A stretch of 34,862 nt of DNA. Origin: Phycisphaerae bacterium. Lineage in GTDB: Bacteria; Planctomycetota; Phycisphaerae; SM23-33. The DNA is taken from NCBI GenBank assembly GCA_016782885.1, contig JADHXQ010000050.1:1-34862 (forward strand). The letters are read 5' to 3'. The translations under genes were made by a program, and so were the position numbers. Of this stretch, positions 24,326-32,186 are shown in pieces (the first letter of the stretch is position 1; each line of letters starts with the position of its first letter). The notes below the pieces were generated by a model. It saw only the letters and a list, made by a program, of their open reading frames with translations, was not told the origin of the DNA and did not search any database.

Positions 24326-26488
24326 ATGAATCTGATAGCTACATCCACGTTCGGTCTGGAAGCGGTGGTCGCGCGCGAACTCGAGGCGCTGGGTTATCCG
24401 GCGAAGATCGTCAGTGTCGGAAGGATAGCGTTCGAGGGCGACGAGGCTGCGATATTCCGCGCGAACACCTGGCTTCGCTGCGCCGACCGCGTCCTGATCG
24501 AAGTCGGATCGTTCGGCGCCACCGACTTCGGCGAGTTGTTCGACCGCACTAACGAGCTGCCCTGGGAGCGTTGGATAGCGCCCGACGCCGCATTCCCGGT
24601 GAACGGGCGGAGCGTCAAGTCGAAACTCTCGTCAGTGCCCGCATGTCAGAAGATATGCAAGAAGGCGATCGTCGACAAACTCCTCAAGGCGCACAATACC
24701 GCCACGCTCCCGGAGACCGGCGCGCCCTGCGCGGTCGAGGTCTCCATGCTGAATGATGTCGCGACCCTCACGCTCGACACGACCGGGGCGGGCCTCAACA
24801 AGCGGGGATATCGCCGGAAGGTTGGCAAGGCTCCGCTGAAGGAAACCCTGGCAGCCGGCCTGGTGCAACTGAGCTTCTGGAAGCCTGACCGCCCGCTGCT
24901 GGATCCGTTTTGCGGCGGCGGGACGATAGGCATAGAAGCCGCCCTGATCGGCCGGAATATAGCCCCGGGCATGAACCGCACGTTCGCCGCGGGCGATTGG
25001 CCGACGACCGACAGTTCGCTGGCGGCGCGGGCGAGCGAGGAGGCCCGCGACCTGGCTCTCTTCGATCATCCGCTGGAGATACACGGCAGCGACATCGATC
25101 CCGAGCAGACCCAACTGGCCCGCGATCACGCTCACCACGCCGGTCTGGGCAACTCGCTGAAGTTCAGCGTCAAGGCCTTCGCGGACCTTGACTGCGATTT
25201 GGAATACGGATGCCTGTTCTGCAACCCTCCCTACGCCGAGCGGATTGGCGAGAAGTCCGACGTCGAAGAGATATACAGGTCCATGCCAGACGTCCTGCGG
25301 CGCCTGAAGACCTGGTCGCACTACATCCTGACGAGCTATCCGCGGTTCGAGGCGATCGTCGCTCAAAAAGCCGATCGCCGCCGCAAACTGTACAACGGTC
25401 CGATCGAGTGTACGTACTTCCAGTTCCACGGCCCGCGCCCGCCGCGAGATTACACCCCAGGCGAAGCGTCCGCGGACGCCAAGTCGACTTCCACGCCGGT
25501 CATCCAGGCGTTCGGCGGGCTCGACCAGCGCGCCGAATCGCAGGCGGAAATGTTCGCCAACCGTCTTGCCAAGCAGGCCAGACACCTGCGGAAATGGCCC
25601 GCCAAGCGGGGTATCACGTGCTATCGCCTGTACGATCGCGACATTCCGGAGATCCCGCTGGCGGTAGATTTGTACGAGGGGCGGCTTCATATCGCCGAGT
25701 ACGACCGCCCGCACGATCGAACGGCCGGGCAGCACGCCGACTGGCTGGAGAAAATGGCGTCCGCCGCGGGCGAGAAGCTCGGCGTCCGCCCCGAGAACAT
25801 CTTCCTGAAACGCCGCCGCCGTCAGCGGGGGACCGACCAGTATGAAAAGGTATCCGAGGACGCCTCGCCGCGCGTTACCGTCTCAGAAGGCGGATGCAAG
25901 TTCCTGGTGAACCTTTCGGACTATATCGACACGGGCCTTTTCCTGGACCACCGTATCACGCGGGGCATGGTTCGCGACGAATCCGCGGGCAAACGGATGC
26001 TCAACCTGTTCGCGTACACCGGCGCCTTCAGCGTATACGCAGCCGCCGGCGGGGCGGTTGCGACCACCACGGTGGACCTGTCAAACACCTATCTCGACTG
26101 GGCAAGGGCTAACTTCAAACTCAACGGGCTGGTCGGCGACGCTCACCGGTTCATCCGCTCCGGCGCGATGGAGTTCATCGGCGACCACGCACCGGGCGAT
26201 CATTACGATATCGCGGTGGTCGACCCGCCGACGTTCTCGAACTCCAAGAGCACCGCCGGCGTATTCGACATCCAGCGAGATTACGTTGCGTTGCTGACCG
26301 GTCTGGTGAAGTTAATGTCTCCGGGCGGAGTGATTTATTTCTCGACGAACTTCAAACGCTTCAAGTTCGACGAATCAGCGGTCCCCGGCGCCGCGTCCCG
26401 CGAGATAAGCAAACAGACCGTTCCCGAGGATTTCCGCAACAAGCGCATCCACAGATGCTGGCGAATCGTGGTCGGCGATAATAGCTGA
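24326..26488 (+). CDS. rlmKL: Bifunctional 23S rRNA methyltransferase RlmKL
   Basis: 720 residues, close to the 702 of the E. coli enzyme. The ATG at 24326 begins MNLIATSTFGLE, the normal start of the family; an in-frame TTG at 24287 would only add 13 residues. Order of domains: THUMP (about 40-150), RlmL methyltransferase with DPFCGGGT (193-200) and catalytic NPPY (300-303), then RlmK with LFAYTGAFSVYAA around residue 562 and VDPPTF (632-637). The enzyme makes m2G2445 (RlmL half) and m7G2069 (RlmK half) in 23S rRNA. It is a lone housekeeping gene in an otherwise accessory stretch, with a terminator 56 bases after its stop. Confidence 0.93.
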   Translation: MNLIATSTFGLEAVVARELEALGYPAKIVSVGRIAFEGDEAAIFRANTWLRCADRVLIEVGSFGATDFGELFDRTNELPWERWIAPDAAFPVNGRSVKSKLSSVPACQKICKKAIVDKLLKAHNTATLPETGAPCAVEVSMLNDVATLTLDTTGAGLNKRGYRRKVGKAPLKETLAAGLVQLSFWKPDRPLLDPFCGGGTIGIEAALIGRNIAPGMNRTFAAGDWPTTDSSLAARASEEARDLALFDHPLEIHGSDIDPEQTQLARDHAHHAGLGNSLKFSVKAFADLDCDLEYGCLFCNPPYAERIGEKSDVEEIYRSMPDVLRRLKTWSHYILTSYPRFEAIVAQKADRRRKLYNGPIECTYFQFHGPRPPRDYTPGEASADAKSTSTPVIQAFGGLDQRAESQAEMFANRLAKQARHLRKWPAKRGITCYRLYDRDIPEIPLAVDLYEGRLHIAEYDRPHDRTAGQHADWLEKMASAAGEKLGVRPENIFLKRRRRQRGTDQYEKVSEDASPRVTVSEGGCKFLVNLSDYIDTGLFLDHRITRGMVRDESAGKRMLNLFAYTGAFSVYAAAGGAVATTTVDLSNTYLDWARANFKLNGLVGDAHRFIRSGAMEFIGDHAPGDHYDIAVVDPPTFSNSKSTAGVFDIQRDYVALLTGLVKLMSPGGVIYFSTNFKRFKFDESAVPGAASREISKQTVPEDFRNKRIHRCWRIVVGDNS

Positions 26489-26531
26489 TCGGAATTCGCA
26501 TATCGGCGACGATTGCGAAACAGCCGTTTCT

Positions 26532-26564
26532 GTTAAGTCGTTGAGCCCCGCTGGCGGGGCTTTT
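26532..26564 (+). terminator. Rho-independent terminator after rlmKL, inside a REP-like repeat
   Basis: AGCCCCG (26544-26550), loop CTGG, CGGGGCT (26555-26561), then TTTT. The sequence leading into it, GTTAAGTCGTTGAGCCC, is shared (in reverse orientation) with the tandem repeat at 29553-29604. Confidence 0.75.
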
Positions 26565-26572
26565 AGTGTGGC

Positions 26573-26587
26573 CCGGCCGCAGGCCGG
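26573..26587. repeat. Small GC-rich hairpin
   Basis: CCGGCC-GCA-GGCCGG, a perfect 6-bp hairpin just after the rlmKL terminator. It belongs to the same repeat-rich intergenic stretch; 26588-26661 holds nothing else that I recognise. Confidence 0.5.
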
Positions 26588-26661
26588 AATGGCCTTCAGG
26601 CGTGGCCCCTCCTAAAGTAGCATCCCCTGCTCTTGAAATGATTATTATCCGCTCGCCTATG

Positions 26662-26679
26662 GTTAACATGCATGTTAAC
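26662..26679. repeat. Perfect 18-bp palindrome, operator-like
   Basis: GTTAACATGCATGTTAAC reads the same on both strands. It lies 36 bases before the -35 of the AAA ATPase gene and shares the ATGCAT core with the larger inverted repeat that follows. An operator for a dimeric regulator is the simplest reading. Confidence 0.6.
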
Positions 26680-26685
26680 AGCGGC

Positions 26686-26747
26686 GACCATTATCGCATG
26701 CATCGTAAAACGGTCTTGACTATTTTACGACACATGCGATAATGGTC
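26686..26747. repeat. 25-bp inverted repeat enclosing the AAA ATPase promoter
   Basis: Arms 26686-26710 and 26723-26747 are reverse complements at 23 of 25 positions (they contain GACCATTATCGCATG and CATGCGATAATGGTC), with a 12-base loop. The loop and right arm hold the -35 and -10. The structure could be an operator or a cruciform; in RNA only the last few bases would be transcribed, so an RNA hairpin is less likely. Confidence 0.8.
26716..26743 (+). promoter_or_regulatory. Promoter of the AAA ATPase gene
   Basis: TTGACT (26716-26721), a 16-base spacer and GATAAT (26738-26743), each one mismatch from consensus. The -10 ends 7 bases before the ATG at 26751, so transcription is predicted to begin at the start codon. 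Confidence 0.6.
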
Positions 26748-26750
26748 TGC

Positions 26751-27959
26751 ATGAAAATCGTAAAACGCCTCTATGACGCCATATTGGACGAGCACTTGGC
26801 GACCCATCGCCAGATGGCCTTCGTCAGCGGTCCTCGCCAGGTTGGTAAGACCACCACCTGCCGGAAGCACGCCGACAGCTACGTCAACTGGGACAACATC
26901 GACGATCGAGAGCGGATTCTGGGCGGTCCGGCGAAGATTATCGAGCAGGTCGATCTAAACCGCCTGTCGAAGACCGCCCCGACGATGCTGTTCGACGAAC
27001 TTCACAAGCATCCGCGATGGAAGCAATTACTCAAAGGCATATTCGATACCTATGCCGATCAAATTCACATCATGGTTACGGGCTCAAGCCGCATGGATGC
27101 TTACCGTCGCGGCGGCGACAGTCTCATGGGGCGATACTTTTTCTACCGAATGCATCCATTTTCCGTTGCCGAGACGCTCTATAAAGAGCTTCCCGATTCC
27201 AAGCGCATCGTACGATCGCCCAAAAAAGTCAAGAAACAGGATTTTGACGCACTCTGGAACCACGGCGGATATCCAGAGCCCTTCCTCAAACGCGACCCTC
27301 GCTTCAGCCGCCGCTGGCAATCTTTACGCGGCGAGCAGTTGCTGCGGGAAGATATACGCGACATGACGCAAATCCAGCAGATCGACCACTTGGAAATGCT
27401 GGTGAAACTTCTGTCCGACCGATCTTCCGGGCAACTCGTCTACAGCAACCTCGCGAAGCACGTGCGCGTGTCCGTCGACACCATACGTCGCTGGATCAAT
27501 GTCTTGAGCAGTTTTCATCTCGGATTTCTTATCAGACCGTGGTTCAAGAATATCTCACGATCACTGCGCAAAGAGCCCAAATGGTTCCTGCGGGACTGGG
27601 CGGACATAGATGACGCCGGCGCCAAGGCCGAAACGTTCGTAGCATGCCACTTGCTCAAGGCCGTTGAGGGCTGGGCCGATATTGGCTTCGGTAAATTCCA
27701 GTTGGCGTATCTGCGAGATAAGCGGCAGCGCGAGGTGGATTTCGTCGTTGTTCGGGACGGTAAGCCTTGGTTTCTCATTGAGGTCAAGCTACAGGACGGA
27801 ACCATCAGCAGCGCGCTGAAGCACTATCAGGAGCAAACCAAGGCGCCCTTTGCGTTCCAGGTGGTTATGAATGCCGATTATGTGGATGCCGATTGTTTCG
27901 CCAAACCGCGTAGGGCGATCGTGGTCCCGGCCAGAACATTCCTGTCCCAATTGCTGTGA
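26751..27959 (+). CDS. AAA_14/DUF4143-type ATPase
   Basis: 402 residues from the ATG at 26751; a second ATG three codons upstream (26742) overlaps the -10 and is less likely. Walker A is GPRQVGKTT (residues 27-35), the Walker B region is MLFDELHKHPRW, and a sensor-like strand VTGSSRMDA follows. A winged-helix-like segment (about 210-245, VSVDTIRRWI) leads to a C-terminal domain with EVDFVV (E328, D330) and FLIEVK (E344, K346), the D-(15)-ExK layout of a PD-(D/E)xK nuclease fold. This matches the widespread DUF4143 ATPase family, patchily distributed and often linked to mobile or toxin-antitoxin loci; its role is not established. No Shine-Dalgarno sequence; it sits under an elaborate palindromic promoter. 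Single gene, convergent with the PEP-CTERM gene. Confidence 0.85.
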   Translation: MKIVKRLYDAILDEHLATHRQMAFVSGPRQVGKTTTCRKHADSYVNWDNIDDRERILGGPAKIIEQVDLNRLSKTAPTMLFDELHKHPRWKQLLKGIFDTYADQIHIMVTGSSRMDAYRRGGDSLMGRYFFYRMHPFSVAETLYKELPDSKRIVRSPKKVKKQDFDALWNHGGYPEPFLKRDPRFSRRWQSLRGEQLLREDIRDMTQIQQIDHLEMLVKLLSDRSSGQLVYSNLAKHVRVSVDTIRRWINVLSSFHLGFLIRPWFKNISRSLRKEPKWFLRDWADIDDAGAKAETFVACHLLKAVEGWADIGFGKFQLAYLRDKRQREVDFVVVRDGKPWFLIEVKLQDGTISSALKHYQEQTKAPFAFQVVMNADYVDADCFAKPRRAIVVPARTFLSQLL

Positions 27960-28071
27960 AAAACCGGATAGGACCATGTTCGCCATCTACCGGAACAACA
28001 CCCAATTATCGCATTCTTGAAATGGTTGCTATTGCGTCTTTACGCTTATGCGCGATTACCGTTCGACAGGC

Positions 28072-28755
28072 TCACGACCTGCGGCGACGCCTTCGCAAGA
28101 GGCCCAATCCGCCAAGGGCCAGCAGGCTCATCGTCGCCGGTTCGGGAATCGCGGTAAGCGCCAATCCCATGTCACGGTCGAGATTTTGACCGGCGTTGGT
28201 TTCATTGTAGTAACGCCCAGGACTGGAGTGATCCGTGCTGTCAAAGGCGTGCCGCCATCCTCCGGCATCATCCGTTCCTACCGACTCAAGTTCCATACCG
28301 TAGCCCTGGGAGCCTGTGTTTCGCTGAGGAAGTGCGAACTGTTCGGCGCCGCTGAGCGTGATTTCAAGATTACTCTCTCCTGCGACGCTCGTCCCGGTGG
28401 GCGTCGTGATGGTGCTGCCGGCCTGCGTGCCTGCCGACCAGGTTCCGGCTTCAACATTCGTAACCTCGAAGATCTTAATCGTGAATTCCTCGCCTGTGTA
28501 ACCATTCCACGAAAGGAATATCTTGCCGACAGTGAAGGAGTCGGCGACCTGAAAGGTCTGGCGAACCTTTCGCGAGCCGTTAATGCCCCGTCCGTTCTCT
28601 GCTGTCAGGGAATGCACGTCCACCGTCTGGGCATCGGGCGCGGTCGGCCAAACGGCGCTTTCATTGATGATGGCGCCATCGGCCGGGACGGTTGACAAGC
28701 CCAGTGCGAACACCAATCCCGCTACGGTTAGAATACCAATCATCTTCTTAAGCAT
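28072..28755 (-). CDS. PEP-CTERM sorting domain protein
   Basis: 227 residues. The start has AAGGGA 7 bases upstream. An N-terminal signal peptide (MLKKMIGILTVAGLVFALGL) is followed by a Thr/Ser/Gly-rich beta domain of about 170 residues with no known catalytic motif, and by a classical PEP-CTERM tail: PEPATMSLLALGGLGLL and six or more arginines. Exosortase recognises this tail, cleaves it and anchors or releases the protein at the surface or in the matrix. No exosortase gene is in the window. The stop codon lies inside a TTCGACAGGCTCACGAC sequence (28062-28078) that resembles one at the end of the second PEP-CTERM gene. The promoter is at 28847-28875. Confidence 0.85.
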   Translation of the reverse strand: MLKKMIGILTVAGLVFALGLSTVPADGAIINESAVWPTAPDAQTVDVHSLTAENGRGINGSRKVRQTFQVADSFTVGKIFLSWNGYTGEEFTIKIFEVTNVEAGTWSAGTQAGSTITTPTGTSVAGESNLEITLSGAEQFALPQRNTGSQGYGMELESVGTDDAGGWRHAFDSTDHSSPGRYYNETNAGQNLDRDMGLALTAIPEPATMSLLALGGLGLLRRRRRRS

Positions 28756-28846
28756 GGTACTGTCCCTTACCTCAGCAACCTCTCAATCGTTCATTTGACA
28801 TTGGCAGTCAGCCTCGGAATCACTCCTGATTGATTTCCGATCTCAT

Positions 28847-28875
28847 AGTGTAACCCATCGGTCAACTTTTGTCAA
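28847..28875 (-). promoter_or_regulatory. Promoter candidate for the PEP-CTERM gene
   Basis: Minus strand: TTGACA (28870-28875), a 17-base spacer and TACACT (28847-28852). The leader would be about 85 bases. Just upstream (28895-28920) is an AT-rich block, TATATATATGCATATAAAT, that could act as an UP-like element or a bent region. Confidence 0.5.
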
Positions 28876-29055
28876 GCACCAAATGCCGATAAATACTTGA
28901 TATATATATGCATATAAATCCCTATCATCCAATTTGTATGTGATAACAACGTGGAAACACAGGCGTTACGGACGGGCAAACGGATGGAGCGTGATTGTAG
29001 TCGCGGGGCTTGACAACAACTTGCGACACACGCAATACATTACCGAGTATCGTTC
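28876..29055. other. Intergenic, no gene seen
   Basis: Apart from the AT-rich block next to the PEP-CTERM promoter, this 180-base stretch has no coding signature on either strand and no clear terminator. Its local base composition is more AT-rich than the rest of the window. Confidence 0.5.
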
Positions 29056-29283
29056 CTATTCATCAAGTTCTCGGGCAGGCTTGCTCAAAAGCTGTTTCTT
29101 TATCGGCGCCATGTCCGGCAGGGGGGGCAGGTCGCCGGGCATGATCTCTACGATTTTACCATCCCGCCACAGTACCAGGGGTTGATTGTGCCGGCGAGCG
29201 ATCTCCGCGGCGCGGCGTGCGGCGCGGATTATGGCCTTGCGGCTTCCTTCCAGATCGTGATGAGGTGCATGTTGCTGGATCAT
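29056..29283 (-). CDS. Small putative antitoxin partner of a zeta-toxin-like kinase
   Basis: 75 residues with GAAGGA upstream of the ATG. The N-terminal half is a basic helix (SRKAIIRAARRAAEIARRH), followed by the short strand motif PLVLWRDGKIVEIMP and a Pro-rich tail. Small proteins with this helix-plus-IWRDGK pattern commonly sit beside zeta-toxin-like P-loop kinases, and here the ATG overlaps the original stop of such a kinase by ATGA. The open frame is intact although the kinase is broken, which fits an antitoxin retained after its toxin decayed. The antitoxin role is inference from context. Confidence 0.6.
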   Translation of the reverse strand: MIQQHAPHHDLEGSRKAIIRAARRAAEIARRHNQPLVLWRDGKIVEIMPGDLPPLPDMAPIKKQLLSKPARELDE

Positions 29284-29553
29284 GGGTTGATTCCTTCGTC
29301 AAGGAGAACAGGAGGCCATTGGCTGGCGTCGTACAACTGCCATTGTGTCCGGGCGGAACGGCGAGAGTCCTACGGCGATTAAGTCTGCGTTTATGAATGT
29401 CGGGCAATGCCCCTCGGCGGGGAGGAACTCGCGTGCAAACGTGGTCTTGCCTGCATCGTTCGGGCCTGCGATTATCAGGGCTCGCCTCCCTGCTTCGCTC
29501 TTCGAGCTTCGTCGCAGGGCAGGTCGGCTCACCGCTAGGCTACGATCAGTCAC
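29280..29553 (-). pseudogene. Zeta-toxin-like P-loop kinase, internally deleted and frameshifted
   Basis: The 5' frame (29553 down to about 29346) gives the kinase N terminus: [20 protein letters not shown] with Walker A intact, then [17 protein letters not shown], which is the start of a zeta/UDP-sugar kinase. It then runs into a nonsense tail and stops at 29299. A second frame from 29345 to 29280 encodes [19 protein letters not shown] and a stop, which is the usual C-terminal strand of the same family (W-x-L-Y-D-x-S). About 100 or more middle residues of the family are missing. So an internal deletion with a frame change joined the two ends at about 29345-29351. The residues before GRRALI appear to come from repeat DNA and may not be original. 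The product should be inactive. Confidence 0.75.
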
Positions 29554-29630
29554 CCGCCTCCGGCGGGCTCAACGACTAACCGCCTCCGGCGGGCTTAACG
29601 ACTCACCGCCCGCCAGTACTAGCGGCGGGC
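29553..29630. repeat. Tandem REP-like repeat at the 5' side of the broken kinase
   Basis: Two copies of a 24-base unit, CCGCCTCCGGCGGGCTCAAC then GACT, at 29554-29577 and 29580-29603 differ at one base. Each holds the hairpin CCGCC-TCC-GGCGG. A further hairpin, GCCCGCC ... GGCGGGC (29608-29630), overlaps the stop codon of the next minus-strand gene. The unit in reverse reads GTCGTTGAGCCCGCC, the same motif as in the rlmKL terminator. Confidence 0.75.
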
Positions 29631-30530
29631 TTTGGCGGCTTTAGTCATCATCTTTTCCCATATCTGCCGCTGCTCTATCATCGCCTCGATACGATCGGGT
29701 ACTTTCTCGCTGTTCTCCATGAGAATCCACCCCTCCCAACCGGCCTCCACGAGCAGTTCGCACTGGCGCTGGTAGGGGAATTTGCTCTTGAGATTGTGGA
29801 TGTGGACGGTTTTCGCCAGGCGGTTTGCGACCATTTTGAAGTTCGCGTCGAAGCCCTTGCCTTTTGTATCGCGGGAATCGCTGTTGAGCCTGACGCGGAC
29901 GTTCGGCTGCTTGACGAATTTCATGATGGCGGCCATCGTGGGCAGTTCGCCGGCCGGTCCGTGAGCCTCGATGTCGACCTGCTGCCCCAGCCCGGCTGCG
30001 TATGCGCCGACCTCGTCAGCGGCCCGGGCGACCTGCGCGATGGTTTTTTCGCGGGGCACGTTTTTGTGGAACGTATTTGGGAAGATGCGCAGGGAGCGGC
30101 TGCCGACGTCGCGGCTGAGTTTGATGTGGGCTTTCGCGGCTTCGACGGCTTTCTTCAACCGCTTCGGATCGGGCCAGTCCATTCGTTCGCTGCACGCCAG
30201 GGCGACCAGTTCGACGGGGCTGTCGGCGAAGCGTTTCTTGACCTCGGCGCGCTGTTTGGTGGTAAGGGTGATCTCGACACCGTGTGCCCATCCGAAGCTG
30301 GTGCGCAGCTCCACGCCGTAGACACCGGCCTTGGGCAGGTTCTCGATCAGGGCGGGGAGATCCCAATCCTTGCCCCACGTGTAGGTTGCCAGGCCCAGGC
30401 GGATATTCCCGAATCGCTTTTCAACTGCGGGCGTTTTCTCGGCCGCTAGCCCCACGGCGCACGCTCCGGCGGCGGCGAGGGTTCCGGCGAGGAATTGGCG
30501 GCGTGAAGTATTGATGTAGTTCGCGGTCAT
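29619..30530 (-). CDS. Sugar phosphate isomerase/epimerase-like TIM barrel (AP_endonuc_2 family) with Tat signal
   Basis: 303 residues. The ATG at 30530 has GGAG upstream and opens a twin-arginine signal (TSRRQFLAGTLAAAGACAVG); the frame extends further up only through the preceding gene's end. The barrel follows: LGLATYTWG, LIENLPKAGVYGVELR, ALACSERMDWP and a C-terminal VHIHNLKS and GWEGWILMENSE. Members are xylose isomerase-like metal-dependent isomerases and epimerases (hydroxypyruvate isomerase, tagatose epimerase, IolE/IolI). The metal-binding Glu/Asp/His set is only partly obvious here. It lies 31 bases after a Tat-exported Gfo/Idh/MocA protein on the same strand, a pairing usual in planctomycete sugar or inositol catabolism. 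Confidence 0.85.
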   Translation of the reverse strand: MTANYINTSRRQFLAGTLAAAGACAVGLAAEKTPAVEKRFGNIRLGLATYTWGKDWDLPALIENLPKAGVYGVELRTSFGWAHGVEITLTTKQRAEVKKRFADSPVELVALACSERMDWPDPKRLKKAVEAAKAHIKLSRDVGSRSLRIFPNTFHKNVPREKTIAQVARAADEVGAYAAGLGQQVDIEAHGPAGELPTMAAIMKFVKQPNVRVRLNSDSRDTKGKGFDANFKMVANRLAKTVHIHNLKSKFPYQRQCELLVEAGWEGWILMENSEKVPDRIEAMIEQRQIWEKMMTKAAKARR

Positions 30531-30561
30531 TGCGGTTCTCCGTTGCTCGGTGATGTTGGGT

Positions 30562-32049
30562 TCAAACTTTATCCGGAACGATGAAAGGCTTGCGGTACTC
30601 GCGCGTAACGAGTTTGTTCGCCTTGTCGCTGAAATCTCCGACAAACCGTTCAGTTTTTGGGTCTACCGTCAGCATCGGGCCCAGGGTGGCCGCGGCGGTC
30701 TTGAGGTCCACTCCGTTGGCGTCGAGATGCGCTTTGAAACGGTCGTATGATTCGGACAGTTCCTTCCGCCCGGCGATGCGCTCGTTGATTTCCCCGTCGC
30801 CGGCGGTCTTGCCCAGGCGGTGCGAGATATTGCCCAGGTGGACCAGAGCGGCCGAGGTGTGGCCCTCTTCGATGTCGGCCACCAGGTCGCTCGCCTTCCC
30901 GCTTCGCACCGCCTGCAGGAAGTTGGCGCCCACCTCGGGAGTGGTCGGAGCGAACTGCCTGACCAGCTTGCCCGCTTTGTCGAAGATCTTGTTGCCCGAC
31001 AGATGTCCGCCTTCGCATACCACCACAACGCCCGTTCGAACGCCTCGGAAGGCGTCCATGTTCTTGCCCCAGGCCCCGGCGGGGACGGTCCTGCTTTTGG
31101 GCAGTCCGCGCACTTCAAAGATAACGGGCACGGGCTGGTAGTCGAGATAGATCACCTGCGTGTTGGGCGTCTGGCCGTCGTCTTCGTAGCCGAACCGTCC
31201 GCCGATGGACATCACGTGTTTGGGCAGCTTGTCGGCGCCGACGGCCATCCGGCATCCGTCCATGAAATGGATGCCCATGTTGCCCAGGTCGCCATTACCG
31301 TAACGCCAGTCCCAATGCCAATCGTAATGCAGGTGCTTCCGCATCAGCGGCGCCTTTGGCGCCGGGCCGGACCAGAGGTCGTAATCGATCGATTTCGAGA
31401 TCGGTTGAGGTCCGCCGGCCTTGCCGATGCTGGCGCGAGGCTTGTAGTTGATCCCGTAAACGCAGAGCATCTTGCCCAGGTTTCCCTTTTTCACGAACGC
31501 CAGCGCCTCCCGGAACCCGGTGGCCGATCGCGAGTTGTTCGTGCATTGTACGATGCGGTTGTACTTGCGGGCGGCGTCGACCATCTTGCGCCCTTCGAAG
31601 ATGTTGTGCGAGGCGGGCTTCTGGACGTAGACGTGCTTCCCGGCCTGGCAGGCCCAGATCGTGACCAGTGCGTGCCAGTGGTTTGGCGTGGTTACTATTA
31701 TGGCGTCGACATTCTTGCCGGTCAGCAGCTTCCGCACGTCGCTATAGGTTTCCACCGGTTCGTTGAGCCTCCTGCATTCGGCCGCTTGGGCGTCGAGAAT
31801 CCTGCGGTCGGGGTCGCACAGCGCGACGATCCGCACGCCGGGATACTTGCGGAACTTGCGGATGTCCTGCTTGCCCTTTCCACCGATCTTCACGTTGGAC
31901 CCGACACCGACAACCCCGATGCGGATGTCGCTGTTGGCGCCGACGGCCCGGGCGCGGGGATGGAGCCAGGGGCTTGCGACAACTCCCCCAACCGCCGCGA
32001 CCGATCCCTTGATAAACGTTCGACGTGAAGCTGGTGTAATGTTTTTCAT
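30562..32049 (-). CDS. Gfo/Idh/MocA-family oxidoreductase with Tat signal (second copy)
   Basis: 495 residues. The ATG at 32049 has AGGAA upstream and begins a Tat signal (SRRTFIKGSVAAVGGVVASP). The dinucleotide motif GVVGVGSN is at residues 46-53. The canonical EKP is QKP here (Q143-K144-P145), and the D254/H261 region (GDLGNMGIHFMDG) matches the active-site helix of this planctomycete subgroup. The C-terminal domain is longer than in the plus-strand copy at 11818-13029 by about 90 residues, so the two are not recent duplicates. It probably works with the isomerase/epimerase gene that follows 31 bases downstream. Substrate unknown. Confidence 0.9.
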   Translation of the reverse strand: MKNITPASRRTFIKGSVAAVGGVVASPWLHPRARAVGANSDIRIGVVGVGSNVKIGGKGKQDIRKFRKYPGVRIVALCDPDRRILDAQAAECRRLNEPVETYSDVRKLLTGKNVDAIIVTTPNHWHALVTIWACQAGKHVYVQKPASHNIFEGRKMVDAARKYNRIVQCTNNSRSATGFREALAFVKKGNLGKMLCVYGINYKPRASIGKAGGPQPISKSIDYDLWSGPAPKAPLMRKHLHYDWHWDWRYGNGDLGNMGIHFMDGCRMAVGADKLPKHVMSIGGRFGYEDDGQTPNTQVIYLDYQPVPVIFEVRGLPKSRTVPAGAWGKNMDAFRGVRTGVVVVCEGGHLSGNKIFDKAGKLVRQFAPTTPEVGANFLQAVRSGKASDLVADIEEGHTSAALVHLGNISHRLGKTAGDGEINERIAGRKELSESYDRFKAHLDANGVDLKTAAATLGPMLTVDPKTERFVGDFSDKANKLVTREYRKPFIVPDKV

Positions 32050-32088
32050 GGCGTATTCCTGCTGCAATCGGTTTTGCTGTCTATGGTC

Positions 32089-32117
32089 ATTGTCCATGCA
32101 TTCGGGAATACTGGCAA
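32089..32117 (-). promoter_or_regulatory. Promoter candidate for the Gfo/Idh/MocA - isomerase operon
   Basis: Minus strand: TTGCCA (32112-32117), a 17-base spacer and GACAAT (32089-32094). The leader would be about 33 bases with the AGGAA ribosome-binding site before the ATG. It diverges from the cpaF promoter. Confidence 0.4.
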
Positions 32118-32186
32118 GGACGTTTCCGATTTGCGAAAAGCGTCCGGTTGACAAGCAGCCGGCCGCGACCGACAATCGCCGGCGAC

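Noticed and set aside
29608-29630. Rho-independent terminator at the end of the isomerase/epimerase gene
   Set aside because: The hairpin overlaps the stop codon and there is no T-tract on the minus strand after it; treated as part of the REP-like repeat.
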